Source: Hirudinaria manillensis
Taxonomy: Eukaryota; Annelida; Clitellata; Hirudinida; Hirudinidae
Direction of reading: 5' to 3'
DNA: 64,000 bases
Assembly (NCBI GenBank): GCA_034509925.1
Contig: CM067528.1
Span: forward strand, 186,001 to 250,000
The notes under the pieces are model-generated. The model was not told the DNA's origin. It did not search any database and worked only from the letters and a program-made list of their open reading frames with translations. Below are positions 62,317 to 64,000 of the stretch, piece after piece. Each line of letters begins with the position of its first letter. The first letter of the stretch is position 1. A program made the translations under genes and the position numbers.

Positions 62317-63481
62317 ATGCATCCAACTCTTTCCAAGTCGTCAACGTCCCTGAGTCAAGGTCGGCATCATCATCATCACCATCACCATGCAAATCCTACC
62401 AATCATCTTCACAATCATCTTCCCCATCATTCCCAGCCTCATCTTCGTCATCATCCTCTTCATTCGGAGCAGGATCGTCACCATTATCAACACCGCCATC
62501 AGCTACACCAGCGACAACAGCAGTTAAGGCAGGAAACGAGTCTCGATAGGTTGCATCATCGTTATCATCCTCCCAATAATAATTCCAATAACAGCATCAA
62601 CAACAACAACAATAACAGTCATCAACAACAGACCGAGGAAATGTCGGATAATCTGTACAGCAACGTGGCCGTGTCTAATGACGGCTCTCTATATCTTCAC
62701 CATCCTTGCCAACATCATCATCATCTTCATCATCACCAACACCCTACTGCCCATTATCAGAGCCATCTTCAGACTCTTCCACACCGTTCTTCTCACGACA
62801 ATCCACTTCCATCTCCTCCTCCTCACCACCACCATCATCATCATCATCCTCCTCCTCCTCTACAACAGCAACAACAACAACAGGAACCTCATCCACATCA
62901 TCATCACTACGAGTACAGTTCCTCTGACAACGACTTTCACGACACTACCAGCGATGCCTTCCACGAGCCCATTCACGTTCAAGGTGGGTGTTGGTGATGA
63001 TAATGATGATAACGACGACGACGACGATGATGATAATGACTGCGATGATGGTGATGGAAAGAGGAGTTGTGGTTGATGAAAAATATGCTGCCAGTTTCTG
63101 CCAGTGTTGGCATTTCGTAGCGTTATTGAACGTCGAGTGGCTCGTAATAATTTCCATCCATTCACAGCCCACGTGCACAGTTCGGCCTCAGACACCACTC
63201 GTCGCTCGACCACTCCGGCCACTCAGTCGCCGAAGGAAGCTACGGCGGCTTCGTCGACGATCGTCGCTTCGACTGCAACGGCAGCTGACGAGAGGAGAGT
63301 AGAAAGCGATGTGTACGACAACGTCGACTACGACGTCGTCCTGTCGAGTTGTTGCTGCAAGAGTTGCTGTTGTAGTCTTTGTTGTAGCGAGTCGTGCAGA
63401 CGGCAGTGCGCCTATAGGTGCGGAAAAGGCCTGACAAAGTTCACTCGTCTCTTCCTCATCATACCGAACCTATTATTCGTG
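62317..63481 (+). CDS. His/Gln/Pro-rich, Cys-rich probable membrane protein, 5' part only (unrecognised)
   Basis: Two exons join in phase: 62317-62983 (donor CAAG then GTGGGT) and 63168-63481 (acceptor TTCACAG, donor GTGAGT). They give the first 327 residues of a longer protein. Exon 1 is extreme low complexity: eight-residue His tracts at 17-24 and near residue 170, plus Gln, Asn, Pro and Ser runs. Exon 2 starts Ser/Thr/Ala-rich and then has DVYDNVDYDVVLSS, a dense cysteine cluster (CCCKSCCCSLCC, then CRRQC) and a hydrophobic stretch FTRLFLIIPNLLFV at the end. The cysteine cluster next to a hydrophobic segment suggests palmitoylation beside the first membrane span, such as the cytoplasmic N-terminus of a channel. 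This is inference. The next exon may begin at 63995, after TTTCTTTCAG. The frame choice rests on the splice-phase match. Other frames are also open, so confidence is moderate. Confidence 0.6.
62364..62900. repeat. CAT/CAC/ATC triplet-rich low-complexity coding tract
   Basis: Runs of ATC/CAT, CAC, CAA and CTC triplets encode His, Gln and Pro tracts in the chosen frame. They give long Ser- or Ile/Leu-rich shadows in the other frames. Confidence 0.8.
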
Positions 63482-64000
63482 GTGAGTCGAAGATCGGACG
63501 ATTGAATGATTGGTTCGTTGATGGATGATTGAACGATCGAAACAGGCAGTCGAATTCTATATGCAATCGGATCGTGTTATTGGTAATATTTTGATGTCCG
63601 TCGTAACGGGAAACTTATAAAAAGAGTCTATTTAGAAAGACATCTGCCAGATGGATTACCGATTTGAGGTTTTGGCCGATAGAAATCTGAGGACCTTTTG
63701 CGATAAATTATTCTTTGTTAATACTTAATTTGGATTTTTATCGGCTACTGTAACATAACGAAACAGCGTCCGATGAATAAAATCCAATGAAATCCGAACA
63801 ATATAAAAGCAATCGATGAAATAGCAACTGTTTAATAATTGTGTTTCAGCTCCAACTTTCGTTGTAATTATTTGTTATAATTTTTAATAGCTGCTAATTG
63901 ATCAATCTTAATTTTATTAATAAGTAATCTTAATCAATTTTAATAAGAAAACTATTATTATCATTGAAATCACATTTACAAAAATTTCTTTCAGAATAGT
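63482..64000 (+). other. Probable intron of the right-edge gene
   Basis: The stretch begins with GTGAGT and ends with TTTCTTTCAG at 63985-63994, so it fits an intron with the next exon starting at 63995. It is AT-rich and shows no other feature. Confidence 0.45.

Noticed and set aside
62232-62549. Alternative plus-strand Ser-rich frame starting at 62232
   Set aside because: It ends at a stop before the donor at 62984 and cannot join exon 63168 in phase, whereas the frame from 62317 does.
62860-63222. 120-codon minus-strand frame rich in Ser and Leu
   Set aside because: It is the reverse of triplet repeats in the His-rich exon and its neighbouring intron and has no splice support.

Overview
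The window is eukaryotic, from an AT-rich, intron-rich and gene-dense invertebrate animal genome. Every recognisable gene is split by many short introns, mostly 50-500 bases, with conserved metazoan products. A TARP/stargazin-type calcium-channel gamma subunit, a LIN7 scaffold, a tetraspanin and a RUN-domain RUFY protein point to a bilaterian animal. An arthropod-like or other protostome source is plausible, but I cannot fix the phylum by reading. I rebuilt gene models by hand by joining exons at splice sites and requiring the phase to stay open, so most coordinates are exact proposals rather than ORF ends. Total lengths agree with the families.

Left part (1-18.5 kb): a TARP-like gene (minus, running off the left edge); PRPF8, the spliceosomal core protein (minus, 11 coding exons); DHRS7-type short-chain dehydrogenase (plus, divergent from PRPF8); and AFG1L/LACE1 mitochondrial AAA ATPase (minus, 12 exons).

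Middle (19-36 kb): MED19 (plus, divergent from AFG1L), a REEP-family ER-shaping protein with two possible 3' ends, and NAGLU lysosomal alpha-N-acetylglucosaminidase (plus, 20 exons) lie in tandem. NAGLU converges on CTDNEP1/Dullard nuclear-envelope phosphatase (minus). A CD151-like tetraspanin (minus) follows.

Right part (36-64 kb): a gene-poor stretch of about 3.8 kb precedes a RUFY-like RUN/coiled-coil gene (minus) with a hydrophobic C-terminus, an SLC26A11-like anion transporter (minus, 20 exons), an MGAT4-type N-glycan GlcNAc transferase (minus), LIN7 (plus, head to head with MGAT4), DNAJC25 (minus), and the 5' end of an unrecognised His/Gln-rich, Cys-rich probable membrane protein (plus, running off the right edge).

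The genes form no operon or single pathway; they are a housekeeping mixture (splicing, Mediator, ER and mitochondrial quality control, lysosome, glycosylation, synaptic scaffolds). No prokaryotic, viral, CRISPR or intact transposon feature was seen. The most interesting signals are the RUFY membrane-like tail, two GC-AG introns, a recurring class of 5' splice sites with C at +3, a tandem repeat built over the PRPF8 stop codon, CpG-rich islands carrying small spliced ORFs, alternative REEP ends, and the low-complexity protein at the right edge.
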